Assembly: GCA_003669255.1 (NCBI GenBank) | Contig: QWPO01000068.1 | Coordinates: forward strand, 1-5,017 | DNA: 5,017 nt | Direction: 5' to 3' | Origin: Planctomycetota bacterium | Lineage (GTDB): Bacteria; Planctomycetota; Planctomycetia; Pirellulales; UBA1268 | Shown: piece by piece, positions 4,870 to 5,017 of the stretch | Layout: every line of letters starts with the position of its first letter | Position numbering within the stretch: the stretch's first letter is position 1 | Made by a program: the position numbers and the translations under genes | Notes under the pieces: model-generated | Told to the model about the DNA's origin: nothing | The model's input: the letters and a program-made list of their open reading frames with translations, nothing else | Databases searched by the model: none

Positions 4870-5017
4870 ATGACCCACCTGCCCTTCCGCTCCACCAACA
4901 CCTCCCGGTCGCCCCGCCGCGGCTTCCACCGGCCGGCGGCCTGCGTGTTTTGTGCCGCTGCCGTAGCGGCCGCCGCCGTTGTCGCCGCCCTAGCGCCCGT
5001 CGCCGTGCGTGCCGAGG
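4870..5017 (+). CDS. Exported protein, N-terminus only (3' end cut by window)
   Basis: Forty-nine codons are visible from the ATG at 4870. AGGAG at 4857-4861 lies eight bases upstream and fixes the start. The product begins with a 20-residue polar, basic N-region (FRSTNTSRSPRRGFHRP). An alanine/valine-rich hydrophobic core (about residues 23-44) follows, then VAVRAE, which fits signal peptidase I cleavage after VRA. This is an export signal. RRGF resembles a twin-arginine motif, but the residue before it is proline and the core is very hydrophobic, so Sec export is at least as likely. Nothing of the mature protein is in the window, so no function can be given. It is transcribed away from rnc across a 249-bp shared upstream region. 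Confidence 0.75.
   Translation, partial: MTHLPFRSTNTSRSPRRGFHRPAACVFCAAAVAAAAVVAALAPVAVRAE

Noticed and set aside
4621..4929. 103-residue N-terminal extension of RNase III
   Set aside because: It has no RNase III similarity, would cover the TTGACA promoter and the divergent gene's start, and a good ribosome site serves the ATG at 4620.

Overview
The window is GC-rich (about two thirds G+C by eye). It carries genes typical of a bacterial chromosome, with strong Shine-Dalgarno sites, some GTG starts, short exported proteins of unknown role and G+C-loaded intergenic hairpins. The Aas-like ligase, the ArsR-type regulator and the divergent GroES resemble proteins I associate with Planctomycetes (Pirellula/Rhodopirellula relatives). 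That placement is an inference from protein style, not from a marker gene.

Layout. Positions 2-1276 (+) hold the 3' part of an Aas-type acyl-ACP synthetase / lysophospholipid acyltransferase ligase domain. An ArsR-family HTH regulator (1154-1672, -) converges on it and overlaps its last 123 bases. A perfect TATAAT box lies upstream of the regulator. Next come a 76-bp repeat (1766-1841) and a 160-residue multi-pass membrane protein (1895-2377, +). That gene converges, with only 10 bp between stops, on a secreted DUF4410-type protein (2388-3143, -). Further right on the minus strand are a divergent GroES/Cpn10 protein (3268-3615) and ribonuclease III (3883-4620). The right edge holds the start of a divergently transcribed exported protein (4870 onward, +).

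Minus-strand transcription probably runs rnc, then groES-like, then DUF4410. A 170-bp inverted pair of repeats sits between rnc and groES and starts exactly at the rnc stop codon. The gaps of 267 and 124 bp make a single tight operon unlikely. The genes do not form one obvious pathway: lipid repair, RNA processing, protein folding and an envelope protein lie side by side.

The most unusual content is non-coding. A repeat family occurs three times (1766-1841, 3720-3794, 3809-3883). Each copy has a hairpin closed by a GNRA-type loop, and two stem base pairs change in compensatory fashion between copies. Two copies are head-to-head, as in a REPIN. There is also an 18-bp perfect palindrome touching the groES Shine-Dalgarno site and a 22-bp perfect palindrome inside the membrane-protein gene. 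I see no tRNA, rRNA, CRISPR array, transposase or defence system.
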